Shown piece by piece: positions 28,533-36,551 of a stretch of DNA of 38,386 nt. The notes beneath the pieces are model-generated. The model saw nothing but the letters and a program-made list of their open reading frames with translations, ran no database searches and was not told where the DNA came from. The translations under genes were made by a program, and so were the position numbers. The stretch lies in NCBI GenBank assembly GCA_964538875.1, contig CAZIHO010000020.1, positions 1-38,386 of the forward strand, written 5' to 3'. Each line of letters begins with the position of its first letter. Within the stretch, counting starts at the first letter, position 1. This stretch comes from CAZIHO01 sp964538875. GTDB taxonomy: Bacteria > Pseudomonadota > Gammaproteobacteria > Chromatiales > Chromatiaceae.

Positions 28533-28626
28533 TGTGGGGGACCCGAGGGCGCCCCGCTTGGACCTAGGTCAAGTCCGGCTGGGTTCCAGGACCGGCACAC
28601 AGGACATTAGAAAATTATGAATCTTT

Positions 28627-30456
28627 TTAGTCCCTGGTCAGGCGCGCATACAGCAGCGGTAGCTTGCGGGGCAGTTCCTGGGGTTGGCGGATCACTAAAT
28701 AGCCGCCGCTGCCGAACAGGTAGGGCAGGTAATCGTTGCCCTTCTGGTCCACGGTGACACAGAAGGGTTGCAAGCCGGCGTGGCGTGCCTCCCGCACCGC
28801 TTGGCGGGTGTCCTCGATGCCGTGCCGGCCCTCGTAATGGTCGATGTCGTTAGGCTTACCGTCGCTCAACAGCAGCAACAGCCGGCGTGCGGCCCCTTCC
28901 GCGCCCAGCAGCCGGGTGCCCTGACGCAGCGCCGCGCCCATGCGGGTGTAGTAGCCGGGCTTGATGGCCTGGATGCGGCCTCGTGTCTGGGCGCCGTGGG
29001 GTTGGTCGAAGGTCTTGATTTCATGGAAGCGGATCGGATCCCGCTTGCGGGATGAAAAGCCGTACAGGGCGAAACGGTCGCCGGTCGCGGCCAGGCTTTC
29101 CGCGAACAGGAACAGGCTGTCCCGGATCACGTCGATGATCCGGTGCTGGTTGTTCAGCCAGGTATCGGTGGACAGGGATAGGTCCGCGAGCAACAGGCAA
29201 GCCAGGTCCCGGGCGCCCCGGCGCGGATCCCGATATAGGCCCTCGGCGCCGGCCCGGGCACCGCTGGCCCGTTCGGCGGCGAAGCGCAAATAGGCGTCCA
29301 GATCGATCTCAGCCCCGTCGGGCTGGCCCCGCCGCCACACCCGGCCCGGCTGCAATTGCTGAAACTGGGCCCGCAGGCGCCGGGCCAGGGCGTGCAAATG
29401 ATCGGGCAGGGGCACGGGAGGCGCCGCCAACGCGGCCAGGGGCAGCACCCGGCACTGGTCCGGGCGCAAGGTCTGGCTTTTCCAGTCCCATTCCGGGAGC
29501 AATTCGCCCTCCCCCAGCACCTGGTCATCGCAGGCCGCCGAGGGCAGATCCAGATCAAACCGCAGCCGGGCCGCCGGGCGGCGCTGGTCCCGGGCCAGAT
29601 GCAGGCGTTCCATCTCGTCCGCCGCCTGGGCCGCCTGGTCCAAATCTGGATTTTCCTCGCTGCCCCGGTCCAGGGCGGCGGGCTCGCCCCAAGTCAGGAT
29701 ATTTTCCATGCGCAGCGTCACCAGCCCGCCCCGGCGTTCACTGAGTTCGGTGCGTTTACCCTCGCGCCGGCGTTGATCCTTGAGCGCTTGACTGCGGCCG
29801 TCCGCCTCCCCGCCGCCCGCCTCGTCCCCGGCGGCTGGCGCCGCGCGGGGCGGCGAGGGATGCAGCCACAGGGGCACCGGCCAGGGCGCCCGGCGCGCCA
29901 CCGGCAACCGCTCCAGACTGCCGGGATGCTGCAGGGCCTGGCGCAAGGCCCATTCCTGGGCCGCCTGGTCCGGTGCCATTCCGGCCGGGTCCGGCCTGGC
30001 TTTGATGTGAGCGGTCACCAACCTTTCATAACGGGATCTAAGCCCTGGATATTGCACAAGAACCGCTAAGGTCAAGCGCTGGCCCTTGGTGGCCCAGGGC
30101 TCCGGATGGCCGGTGTCGCCGGCCGCCAGAGCTGCCAGCCACAGGTACAGATCCCGGTTCAGGGCCGGATCTGGAAACAGGTCGATGCGGGGCGGCAGGC
30201 GTAGGGACTGGTCGTCCCGCCAGGCCAGCTCGGCTTTGCTCCCGGTCCCCGCCAGCCGGGCCAGCCAGGACCGGCGCGCACCATGCGCCGTGGCGTTGGC
30301 GCCCTCCACGCGCAGGCCGCCGTCGCCGCCTAAGGCCCGGAACAGAATGCCCAGGGTCGGCGCCAGTTCGGTCAGTTGCACCGCCGCCTCCGGATGGCGA
30401 CCGCCGGCGGCGCGGGTGACCAGCCGATGCCAGAGGTAACCGACCTGCTCTTCCAC
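28627..30456 (-). CDS. norD: NorD, NO reductase activation protein (VWA domain)
   Basis: A 609-residue VWA protein that pairs with the MoxR-type ATPase NorQ to insert metal or activate NO reductase. The C-terminal VWA domain (about 420-600) has the MIDAS motif DLSLS (425-429). Its ending LLLLSDGKPNDIDHYEGRHGIEDTRQA, followed by FCVTVDQKGNDYLPYLFG, is characteristic of NorD. The large N-terminal region is helical and Arg/Asp-rich. The start is a GTG at 30456 with a GGGGGC ribosome site. It lies 9 bases after the small membrane protein gene. CbbO-type proteins are related, but no RuBisCO genes are present. Confidence 0.9.
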   Translation of the reverse strand: MEEQVGYLWHRLVTRAAGGRHPEAAVQLTELAPTLGILFRALGGDGGLRVEGANATAHGARRSWLARLAGTGSKAELAWRDDQSLRLPPRIDLFPDPALNRDLYLWLAALAAGDTGHPEPWATKGQRLTLAVLVQYPGLRSRYERLVTAHIKARPDPAGMAPDQAAQEWALRQALQHPGSLERLPVARRAPWPVPLWLHPSPPRAAPAAGDEAGGGEADGRSQALKDQRRREGKRTELSERRGGLVTLRMENILTWGEPAALDRGSEENPDLDQAAQAADEMERLHLARDQRRPAARLRFDLDLPSAACDDQVLGEGELLPEWDWKSQTLRPDQCRVLPLAALAAPPVPLPDHLHALARRLRAQFQQLQPGRVWRRGQPDGAEIDLDAYLRFAAERASGARAGAEGLYRDPRRGARDLACLLLADLSLSTDTWLNNQHRIIDVIRDSLFLFAESLAATGDRFALYGFSSRKRDPIRFHEIKTFDQPHGAQTRGRIQAIKPGYYTRMGAALRQGTRLLGAEGAARRLLLLLSDGKPNDIDHYEGRHGIEDTRQAVREARHAGLQPFCVTVDQKGNDYLPYLFGSGGYLVIRQPQELPRKLPLLYARLTRD

Positions 30457-30465
30457 AGTCGCCCC

Positions 30466-30906
30466 CTAGCTGCCGATGGGCCGGGCCAGGGACCCGCAAC
30501 CCGCCGGCAAGGGCGGCCCCACCAGGGGGAAGCGAAAGCATTGGCCCGCCAGGGCCTTGGCCAAACCCAGGATGCCGAGCATCACCAGGGACGAATGGGC
30601 CAGGGTGAAATAAAGAATCACTAGGGTCCAGGTGGCCGCGCCCTGGTAGCCGCCCAGCAGCAGAATCAACCCGTTGACGATCACCAACAGGCCCCCGGCC
30701 CAGAGGCTGGCGACCAGCGTTTGGCGCAGGTGGGCTGCCGCCAGGGGTGGGGTGGTGGCCCTGGAACGGCGATAAAGGATCAGCAGAATCAAAAATGCCA
30801 ACCCCGGCGCCAACAATAGATTGGCGAGATAGAGGCCTTCCGCCAGCACCGCCTGCTGCTGGCCCGGCGTCTCACCGGCGGGATACTCAGGCACCGAAGC
30901 TGGCAT
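30466..30906 (-). CDS. uncharacterised four-span membrane protein in the nor cluster
   Basis: A predicted 146-residue inner-membrane protein I do not recognise. Hydrophobic segments lie at about 27-45 (LYLANLLLAPGLAFLILLILY), 68-86, 92-110 and 112-122, with a basic RRSR loop after the first. The C-terminal tail carries Cys and Pro (CFRFPLVGPPLPAGCGS). The ATG at 30906 has a GAGG ribosome site 6 bases upstream and lies within the last 20 bases of norQ, so translation is coupled. Sitting between norQ and norD suggests a role in the same maturation system. Function unknown. Confidence 0.7.
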   Translation of the reverse strand: MPASVPEYPAGETPGQQQAVLAEGLYLANLLLAPGLAFLILLILYRRSRATTPPLAAAHLRQTLVASLWAGGLLVIVNGLILLLGGYQGAATWTLVILYFTLAHSSLVMLGILGLAKALAGQCFRFPLVGPPLPAGCGSLARPIGS

Positions 30907-31690
30907 GAACCACCTCAAGCAGGGCCGCCGTGGTCACCAGGTCATCGGTGAGGGGCTCCACCAAGGCGGCGCGGCAGGCGTCCAGGGGCGGATAGCCGCC
31001 CCGGATCAGGGTGGCGGCATAAACCAACAGCCGTGTCGAGGCCGCTTCCTCCAAATCATGGTCTTTGAGCGCCCGCAGCGCCGCCGCCAGCCGCACCAGT
31101 CGCTCCGCCAAGACGCCGTCGATGCCGGTTTCGTTGATGAGGATCTCCCGCTCCAGGGCCGGCGCCGGAAAATCCAGCCGAACGGCCACGAAGCGCTGGC
31201 GGGTGCTGGGCTTCATGCCTTTCAATAAGTTTTGGTAGCCGGGGTTATAGGACACCACCAACATGAATTCCGGGGGCGCCTGCAAAATCTCGCCGGTGCG
31301 CTCCAGGGGCAGGATGCGCCGGTCATCACTCAGGGGATGCAGCACGACGCTGGTGTCCTTGCGGGCTTCAACTACCTCGTCGAGGTAGCAGATCGCCCCT
31401 TCCCGCACCGCCCGGGTCAGGGGACCATCCGCCCAGAAGGTGCCCTGATCGCCGATCAGATGGCGTCCCACCAGGTCAGCGGCGCTCAGGTCGTCATGGC
31501 AGGCCACTGTGTACAGGGGCCGGCCGAGGCGCGCCGCCATGTGGCGGATGCAGCGGGTCTTGCCACAACCGGTGGGACCCTTGAGCAGCACCGGCAGTTG
31601 ATGCCGGTAGGCGTACTCGAACAACTCTAGTTCCCGACCCTGGGGCTGGTAATAGGGCAGTGGTCGCAGCGGATTGGTTTGGGCGTCCAT
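30887..31690 (-). CDS. norQ: NorQ, MoxR-type AAA+ ATPase
   Basis: A 267-residue AAA+ ATPase of the NorQ/CbbQ branch, which uses ATP with NorD to activate NO reductase. The Walker A motif is GPTGCGKT (38-45) and Walker B is CYLDE (101-105). The downstream RILPLERTGE and FMLVVSYNPGYQ segments are conserved in NorQ/CbbQ. A GGAGGAG ribosome site precedes the ATG at 31690. It starts 15 bases after the coxIV-like gene (copy 1). CbbQ is close in sequence, but the neighbouring subunit III-like genes support NorQ. Confidence 0.92.
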   Translation of the reverse strand: MDAQTNPLRPLPYYQPQGRELELFEYAYRHQLPVLLKGPTGCGKTRCIRHMAARLGRPLYTVACHDDLSAADLVGRHLIGDQGTFWADGPLTRAVREGAICYLDEVVEARKDTSVVLHPLSDDRRILPLERTGEILQAPPEFMLVVSYNPGYQNLLKGMKPSTRQRFVAVRLDFPAPALEREILINETGIDGVLAERLVRLAAALRALKDHDLEEAASTRLLVYAATLIRGGYPPLDACRAALVEPLTDDLVTTAALLEVVHASFGA

Positions 31691-31705
31691 CCAGTCTCCT
31701 CCGGT

Positions 31706-31981
31706 CTAACCGGCGGCCATGAAGGCGGCGGCGATGACGCCACCGGGCAGGATCAGCCAAAGACTCACGGGCCAACGCCAGAAGCCCCGCAACCCTTTGA
31801 GTCCCATGAAGAAGTCTCCCAGCAACTGACCCTTCAGCAGGGCCAGCGCCAGCACGGTCAAGGATACCTGGACGCCACTCATGCCCGCCTCGCCAATCAA
31901 AAAAGTGACCAGGGTCAGGCCCAGCATCAGCAGCCAAACCCAGGTGCAGACGCGTAGGCCGAGAAGACTCTTGCCGATCAT
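31706..31981 (-). CDS. small membrane protein, cytochrome oxidase subunit IV/NorF-like (copy 1)
   Basis: A predicted 91-residue membrane protein of the prokaryotic subunit IV (NorF-like) type, with about three hydrophobic segments (8-28, 36-50 and 66-86). Like copy 2 it has a LLKGQLLGDFFM motif (copy 2: WLKGNLVARHFI), indicating paralogy. The start at 31981 follows the coxIII-like stop by 5 bases; a longer open frame upstream would begin inside the coxIII-like gene. It is likely cotranscribed with coxIII-like copy 1 and norQ. Confidence 0.75.
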   Translation of the reverse strand: MIGKSLLGLRVCTWVWLLMLGLTLVTFLIGEAGMSGVQVSLTVLALALLKGQLLGDFFMGLKGLRGFWRWPVSLWLILPGGVIAAAFMAAG

Positions 31982-31986
31982 GGCGG

Positions 31987-32598
31987 CTACCTCATCACAT
32001 ACACCAAGGGAAACAAAATCAGCCAGACCAGGTCCACCATGTGCCAATAGGAGGCGCCGGTCTCGACCCCGGTATGCTGGGCCGCGCTATAACCGCCCCG
32101 CCGGGCCTTCAGGGCCACCGCGCCCAGAATCACCATGCCCATGATGACGTGCATGAAGTGAAAGAAGGTCAGGGACAGGTAGAACATGTAGAAGCGATTG
32201 CTGCTGAGCCGGATCCCCTGGGCCAGGTGATGGCTGTATTCGTAGGATTTGACCCCCAGGAACAGGGCCCCCAGCGCCAGCGCCCCCAGTAGCCAGCGGA
32301 CGCAGCCCGCCGAGTCGTCCTGGCGGATCGCCGCCAACGCCCGCACCACGAAGTAGCTACTGGTAATCAGGGCCAGGGTGTTGACCAGCGCCGCCTGACG
32401 ATCCAGGGTCAACTGGTATTGGTTGAAGAGTTCCAGGTTGTTCAACCGGGTCACGGCGTAGGCGCCGAAGAAGGCGGCGAATACCGCTAGCTCCGCCAAG
32501 ATGAATACCCAGATGGCCAGGTCGCCCGGCGGATAACGGGCCGGCTCCGGCCCCTCGGGCAGCGGCCCCAGCACCCCCTCGGCAGCGATTGACTGCAT
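31987..32598 (-). CDS. cytochrome c oxidase subunit III-like protein (NorE-like, copy 1)
   Basis: A predicted 203-residue membrane protein of the subunit III family. It begins at 32598 (MQSIAAEGVLG). It shares with copy 2 the SSYFVVRALAAI segment, the FFHFMHVIMGMVILG helix and the ending SYWHMVDLVWLILFPLVYVMR. It is the first gene of the nor cluster and lies downstream of a probable FNR/Dnr-controlled promoter. NorE is non-catalytic, supporting NO reductase function. A longer frame to 32625 exists. Confidence 0.85.
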   Translation of the reverse strand: MQSIAAEGVLGPLPEGPEPARYPPGDLAIWVFILAELAVFAAFFGAYAVTRLNNLELFNQYQLTLDRQAALVNTLALITSSYFVVRALAAIRQDDSAGCVRWLLGALALGALFLGVKSYEYSHHLAQGIRLSSNRFYMFYLSLTFFHFMHVIMGMVILGAVALKARRGGYSAAQHTGVETGASYWHMVDLVWLILFPLVYVMR

Positions 32599-32639
32599 CT
32601 CGATCCCCGGCGCCGCGCGCCCCAACCAGCAGAATCATC

Positions 32640-32680
32640 ATACTAGCGGGATAGGCGCCAGGCACCTTGATGCAAGTCAA
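32640..32680 (-). promoter_or_regulatory. FNR/Dnr-type box and -10 element driving the nor cluster
   Basis: TTGAT-GCAA-GTCAA at 32667-32680 differs by one base from the FNR/Dnr consensus TTGAT-N4-ATCAA. On the minus strand a -10-like TAGTAT lies at 32645-32640, so transcription would start near 32633. The box centre (32673.5) then lies about 40.5 bases upstream, the usual class II spacing (-41.5). The first gene begins at 32598. The arrangement predicts induction by low oxygen or NO. Confidence 0.6.
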
Positions 32681-32746
32681 TGGCAGACCCGGGGTTGAAA
32701 AAGGCGAAAGCGGTCTTGTTTCCGCCGGATGAGCCCCACCGGACGG

Positions 32747-32775
32747 TTGGATTCCGGCCCCCTCGGCCCTATTGT
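32747..32775 (+). promoter_or_regulatory. probable sigma70 promoter of the small secreted protein gene
   Basis: TTGGAT (32747-32752) and TATTGT (32770-32775) are separated by 17 bases. Transcription would begin near 32782, giving a leader of about 73 bases before the ATG at 32855. Confidence 0.45.
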
Positions 32776-32854
32776 CCGAGCGGAAAACCTCAGCCGGCGC
32801 CCTTGACGCGCCGGTCGGCGGTTTGGATCAACTACTCCATCAAGGAGCCTGTCC

Positions 32855-33238
32855 ATGCGCATCAAACAATTGATCTTGGGTGCCTTGCTGACCATCGGCA
32901 TCGGCCCCGCCCAAGCGGCGGGTGCAGTGGAAGCTTGGAGCGGCGGCACCGGGTCGGAGGAGCGGGAATATCTGCTGAGCCAATCGGCGGACGCCAGCCT
33001 CAAGCTGGAATTCGCCACCCCCAGCGGGGATTACCTGTCCAACGTGCGGGTCACTATCCGGGATACCGGCGGTACGGTGCTGGTGGATATGCGGACCGAC
33101 GGACCGCTGTTCTTCGCCCGCCTAGCGCCGGGCCGCTATCAACTGGTGGCGGGAACTGATACCGGCGGCTCCCAGACCCAAGACATCCGGATCGGCGCCC
33201 GCTCCAGGACCGCCCTGGTCCTGCGGTTTAGGGAATAG
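32855..33238 (+). CDS. small secreted protein of unknown function, possible Ig-like/CarboxypepD_reg fold
   Basis: A predicted 127-residue exported protein. A signal peptide (MRIKQLILGALLTIGIG, cleavage near AQA-AG) is followed by a single beta-rich domain. The stretches LSNVRVTIRDTGGTVLVDMRTDGPLFFARLAPGRYQLVAG resemble a carboxypeptidase-regulatory-like or SpaA-type beta sandwich (V.I.D..G.V......G.F....L.PG.Y.L.). The last part ends LVLRFRE. An AAGGAG site precedes the ATG. It converges on nagZ across 26 bases containing a GGGGGC/GCCCCC hairpin without a T tract. Confidence 0.72.
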   Translation: MRIKQLILGALLTIGIGPAQAAGAVEAWSGGTGSEEREYLLSQSADASLKLEFATPSGDYLSNVRVTIRDTGGTVLVDMRTDGPLFFARLAPGRYQLVAGTDTGGSQTQDIRIGARSRTALVLRFRE

Positions 33239-33264
33239 CCGCATCGGGGGGCGGCGACGCCCCC

Positions 33265-34317
33265 TCAGGAGTCCAAGGGTAACCACAGACTGGGGTCTTG
33301 TTCCCAGCGGGCCAGCAGATGCAGGGCCTCTTGCCAGCGGGCATCCTGGTGCAAATCGTCCCGGTTGATGGGGTGGCGCCCGTGCATACGCAGTAGGCGC
33401 AATTCTGAGGCCGGGTTCTGGTACTGAGCCAGGCCATCCGCCACCGCCAACGCGCCTGGGCGGTTGTTACAGACCAGGACCATGTCACATCCGGCGGCCA
33501 GGGCGTCCTGGGCCCGGGCAAGGTAATCGCCGGCTTCCTGGGCGGCGCCCATGCTTAGATCATCGCTAAAAATCGCCCCCTGGAATCCCAGCCGCTCCCG
33601 CAGAATGCCCTTGAGCCAACGGCTGGAAAAGCCCGCCGGTCGCGGGTCCACCTGGGGATAGCGGACATGGGCCGGCATCATGGCCTCCAGACCGGCTTCG
33701 ATGAGCCGGGCGAAGGGGACCAGATCCTCTTCCAACAACTGGCGCAGACTGCGGGGATCTTCCGGCAACTCGGTGTGGGAATCGGCCCGCACCCGGCCAT
33801 GACCGGGAAAATGTTTACCTACCGCCGCCATGCCTGCTTGATGCACACCCTGCATCCAGTGGCGCGCCAAGTCCGCCACCCAATGGGGCGTGGGCGCGAA
33901 GGCCCGGTCGCCGATCACCTCACTGGTCTCGCCACCCAAATCCAGCACCGGCGCGAAGCTGAAATCCACCCCTAGGGAGCGCAATTCCGCCGCCATCAGC
34001 CAACCGGCCCGTTCACACACCTGCCGCCCCCGGCGCGGATGGTGCTCCAGCAGTTGGCCATACCAGGCGGCGGCGGGCAGCCGGGCGAAGCCGTCCCGGA
34101 AACGCTGCACCCGCCCGCCTTCCTGATCCACCGCCACCAGCAGGGGTGGATCCTGTTGGCGGTGAATGGCGTCCGTGAGGGCCGCCAACTGCTCCGGCGA
34201 CTGGTAATTGCGGGTAAAGAGGATGACACCACCGACCACCGGATGACGCAGTAACTCAAGTTCATCCGGGGTCGGTTCTAGTCCCTCAAGATCAAGCATC
34301 AAGGAGCCGATACTCAT
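33265..34317 (-). CDS. nagZ: beta-N-acetylhexosaminidase NagZ
   Basis: A 350-residue glycoside hydrolase family 3 enzyme of the cytoplasmic cell-wall recycling pathway, releasing GlcNAc from anhydromuropeptides. The start at 34317 gives MSIGSLMLDLEGLEPTPDE. Family motifs are the VDQEGGRVQRF loop (63-73), KHFPGHG (168-174) that supplies the acid-base His, and SDDLSMGA (251-258), whose Asp is the nucleophile. The ribosome site is weak. No signal peptide is present, consistent with cytoplasmic NagZ. Confidence 0.95.
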   Translation of the reverse strand: MSIGSLMLDLEGLEPTPDELELLRHPVVGGVILFTRNYQSPEQLAALTDAIHRQQDPPLLVAVDQEGGRVQRFRDGFARLPAAAWYGQLLEHHPRRGRQVCERAGWLMAAELRSLGVDFSFAPVLDLGGETSEVIGDRAFAPTPHWVADLARHWMQGVHQAGMAAVGKHFPGHGRVRADSHTELPEDPRSLRQLLEEDLVPFARLIEAGLEAMMPAHVRYPQVDPRPAGFSSRWLKGILRERLGFQGAIFSDDLSMGAAQEAGDYLARAQDALAAGCDMVLVCNNRPGALAVADGLAQYQNPASELRLLRMHGRHPINRDDLHQDARWQEALHLLARWEQDPSLWLPLDS

Positions 34318-34421
34318 GGTGGGTCGGGGCACTGGTTGAACCTGGCCTGGAACATTAAGTCCCCCCAGGGGCTTGGTGCAACCCAAATCCATTCCGGTCG
34401 CCCTTCTAAGGGAGTGATTCC

Positions 34422-34823
34422 ATGCGTCGCTTGCTAAGCCTTGTCCTGTTGTTCTGGCTGTGCGCTCCCCTGGCCCTGGCCTCCGGGGGGGGCAAGAAGG
34501 AGCCGCCCAAGGGGCCCAGCTATTTCGAACTGAAACCCGCCCTGGTGATGAATATCGCGGAGGGAGGAAAATTCGTGCGCTGTGATGTCCAGTTGCTCAT
34601 CAACGATCCACCCCTGGTGGCGGGCGTGGAGCTGCACGCGCCGGCCCTGCGCCACGAACTGCTGATGCTGCTCGGCGAGCAGGACGGTAACAAACTACGG
34701 ACCGCCCAAGGCAAGGAAGAGTTACGGATGAAGGCCTTGGAGATGGCCAAGAAGGTCATGAAGGAGCAAACCGGCAAGGAGTCCGTCAGCGACCTATTCT
34801 TCACGGCTTTCTTCGTCCAGTAG
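34422..34823 (+). CDS. FliL-like secreted or periplasmic protein
   Basis: A predicted 133-residue protein with an N-terminal signal peptide (MRRLLSLVLLFWLCAPLALA) and a FliL-type domain: YFELKPALVMNI, KFVRCDVQLLIND near 45-57 and a C-terminal SVSDLFFTAFFVQ. FliL is normally a single-span inner-membrane protein by the flagellar motor; here a cleavable signal is more likely than an anchor, and no flagellar genes adjoin. An AGGGAG site precedes the ATG at 34422. Role beyond the family name is not clear. Confidence 0.7.
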   Translation: MRRLLSLVLLFWLCAPLALASGGGKKEPPKGPSYFELKPALVMNIAEGGKFVRCDVQLLINDPPLVAGVELHAPALRHELLMLLGEQDGNKLRTAQGKEELRMKALEMAKKVMKEQTGKESVSDLFFTAFFVQ

Positions 34824-34926
34824 CCGCCGCCGGGCCCTCCGGCAGGGGAGTTGCCGCCCTCGGCACAATCCGCTGCCGAGAGGCGCTATCATGGCGCGCC
34901 TCTCATCTTGGCTTCCGGAGTCTTCC

Positions 34927-35799
34927 ATGCTCGGCTACCGCCACGCGTTTCACGCCGGCAACCATGGCGACGTGCTGAAGCACGGAATCCTGGCCCGGGT
35001 ATTGGAATATCTGGTCACCAAGGACCGGCCCCTGCTGTACCTGGATAGCCACGCCGGCGCCGGACGTTACCGGCTAGACAGTCGGGACCTAGCTAATAGC
35101 GAAGCCGCCAGTGGCATCGGCCAATTGTGGCGGGACAGCCGTCCCCCAGCCCTATTCCGCACCTATCTGGGCGCGGTACGGGCCGCCAATCCCGGCGGCC
35201 GGCTGATCCGCTATCCCGGCTCCCCGGTATTAGCGCGCATGGCGCTCCGGGACGAGGACCGGGGCCTGCTGTACGAACTGCATCCCAGCGATTTCCCGCG
35301 CCTGCTCCAGGAAATCGCTGGCGACGCCCGCTTTCGCGCCTGGAACCAGGATGGACTGGCCGGCCTCAAGGCCCATCTACCCCCCAGGGAACGCCGCGCC
35401 CTAGTGTTACTGGACCCTAGCTACGAACTGGAAAGCGATTACCGCGAATTGCCTGGTGTACTGGCGGACGCCCTGCGCCGCTTCCCCACCGGCCAATACC
35501 TGATTTGGTACCCCCTGCTGGGGAGTGGCCAGGCGCGGGCGGAACGCATGCTGAAAGCCATAGAACGCCTACAGCCACCGAAAACCCTGCGGGTGGAATT
35601 GCGACTCGGCGGTCCAAGCCTGGCCCCCGGACTGGTGGGCAGCGGCATGCTGCTGGTCAATCCCCCTTGGGTGCTTGAAGGGGAATTGAAACAGGCCCTG
35701 CCCTGGCTAACCGAACGCCTCGGTGGCGGCCAGGGTGGCTGGCGTCTCGAATGGCTGACTAAGGAATCCGCCCTGCCGAACAAACTAGCTCGACCTTGA
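34927..35799 (+). CDS. rlmJ: 23S rRNA (adenine2030-N6)-methyltransferase RlmJ
   Basis: A 290-residue SAM enzyme that methylates A2030 of 23S rRNA. The start at 34927 gives MLGYRHAFHAGNHGDVLKH, the family signature. Motifs include YLDSHAGAGRYRL near residue 38, the catalytic LLDPSYE (an NPPY-like motif near 165), and YLIWYPLL. A GGAG site lies before the ATG; the in-frame ATG at 34891 is not conserved. It is a stand-alone gene, with a convergent-free 3' region before phaR. Confidence 0.95.
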   Translation: MLGYRHAFHAGNHGDVLKHGILARVLEYLVTKDRPLLYLDSHAGAGRYRLDSRDLANSEAASGIGQLWRDSRPPALFRTYLGAVRAANPGGRLIRYPGSPVLARMALRDEDRGLLYELHPSDFPRLLQEIAGDARFRAWNQDGLAGLKAHLPPRERRALVLLDPSYELESDYRELPGVLADALRRFPTGQYLIWYPLLGSGQARAERMLKAIERLQPPKTLRVELRLGGPSLAPGLVGSGMLLVNPPWVLEGELKQALPWLTERLGGGQGGWRLEWLTKESALPNKLARP

Positions 35800-35829
35800 T
35801 TCGGCTCAGGATCCAGCGCCCAATCCACT

Positions 35830-35859
35830 TTGCGGCACTGCACAATGTTGGGCTACACT
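35830..35859 (+). promoter_or_regulatory. phaR promoter with internal PhaR-type operator
   Basis: TTGCGG (35830-35835) and TACACT (35854-35859) are separated by 18 bases. A variant of the repeated motif (CGGCACTGCACAA at 35833-35845) overlaps the -35 and spacer. Eleven of its 13 bases match the copy at 36595-36607. The placement predicts negative autoregulation of phaR. Confidence 0.6.
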
Positions 35860-35936
35860 AAAAATTTGAATGGGAGATTTCGCCTAACCGGCGCTGCCCC
35901 ATTTGCACGGATGTCATCCTTAAAAAGCGGAATTCT

Positions 35937-36413
35937 ATGCCCAAACTGCGGACGATAAAAAAATACCCGAATCGTCGTCTCTACGATACGGAGCTGAGCC
36001 ATTACGTCACCCTGGTGGACGTGCGAAATTTGGTCATGCAGGGCATCGATTTCGTCGTCCTGGACACCAGTAACAACGAGGACATCACCCGCTCCATTCT
36101 GCTCCAGATCATGCTGGAAGAAGAAACCGGCGGCACACCCCTGTTCTCGGCCAAGATGCTGGCCCAACTCATCCGCTATTACGGGGGCACCTTTCAGGGT
36201 CTGTTTGCCCGCTATCTGGAAGAAAGTCTGGACCTGTTCGCCAAGCAGGACCTGCCCCCCGCCCTTGGAGACCGGGCCTTTGAGACCATGACCCGTATGG
36301 CGCAAAGCAACATCAAGATGTGGGCCGAGATGCAAAAGGGATTTTTACGGGCGGCGGGACTGGGATCCAACGCCAAGCCAGACGGCGAGAAGCCCCCTAA
36401 GGAAAAAACTTAA
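35937..36413 (+). CDS. phaR: PHA synthesis repressor PhaR
   Basis: A 158-residue transcriptional repressor of phasin and PHA-granule genes. The N-terminal DNA-binding domain opens KKYPNRRLYDTELSHYVTL (8-26), followed by the conserved DTSNNEDITRSILLQIMLEEE (44-64), and then a PHB_acc segment (FSAKMLAQLIRYYGG). PhaR leaves DNA when bound to PHA granules, so phasin rises as polymer forms. No phaC, phaA or phaB genes are in the window. The ATG at 35937 follows a CGGAATT stretch, a weak ribosome site. Confidence 0.93.
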   Translation: MPKLRTIKKYPNRRLYDTELSHYVTLVDVRNLVMQGIDFVVLDTSNNEDITRSILLQIMLEEETGGTPLFSAKMLAQLIRYYGGTFQGLFARYLEESLDLFAKQDLPPALGDRAFETMTRMAQSNIKMWAEMQKGFLRAAGLGSNAKPDGEKPPKEKT

Positions 36414-36530
36414 CCTATGCCAGTCCGTTAAAAGCTGGGTAAGCAGCTTACGCCGGTTCCGGCGTTGGCAAGCGCAGGGGACGCCCCCTAACACAAGCTG
36501 TTAATGTCGTAATAAGGTGTTATTAAATTT

Positions 36531-36543
36531 GTGCGCCGCACAA
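36531..36543 (+). promoter_or_regulatory. candidate PhaR operator, copy 1
   Basis: GTGCGCCGCACAA, first of three copies of the (G/C)TGCRCYGCACAA motif near the phasin gene. It lies 8 bases upstream of the -35 element at 36552-36557. Confidence 0.6.
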
Positions 36544-36551
36544 AAAAGCGC

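Noticed and set aside
27616..32598. CbbQ/CbbO (RuBisCO activase) reading of the AAA+/VWA pair
   Set aside because: No RuBisCO or carboxysome gene is present, and the neighbours are oxidase subunit III/IV-like membrane proteins, which fits NorQ/NorD.
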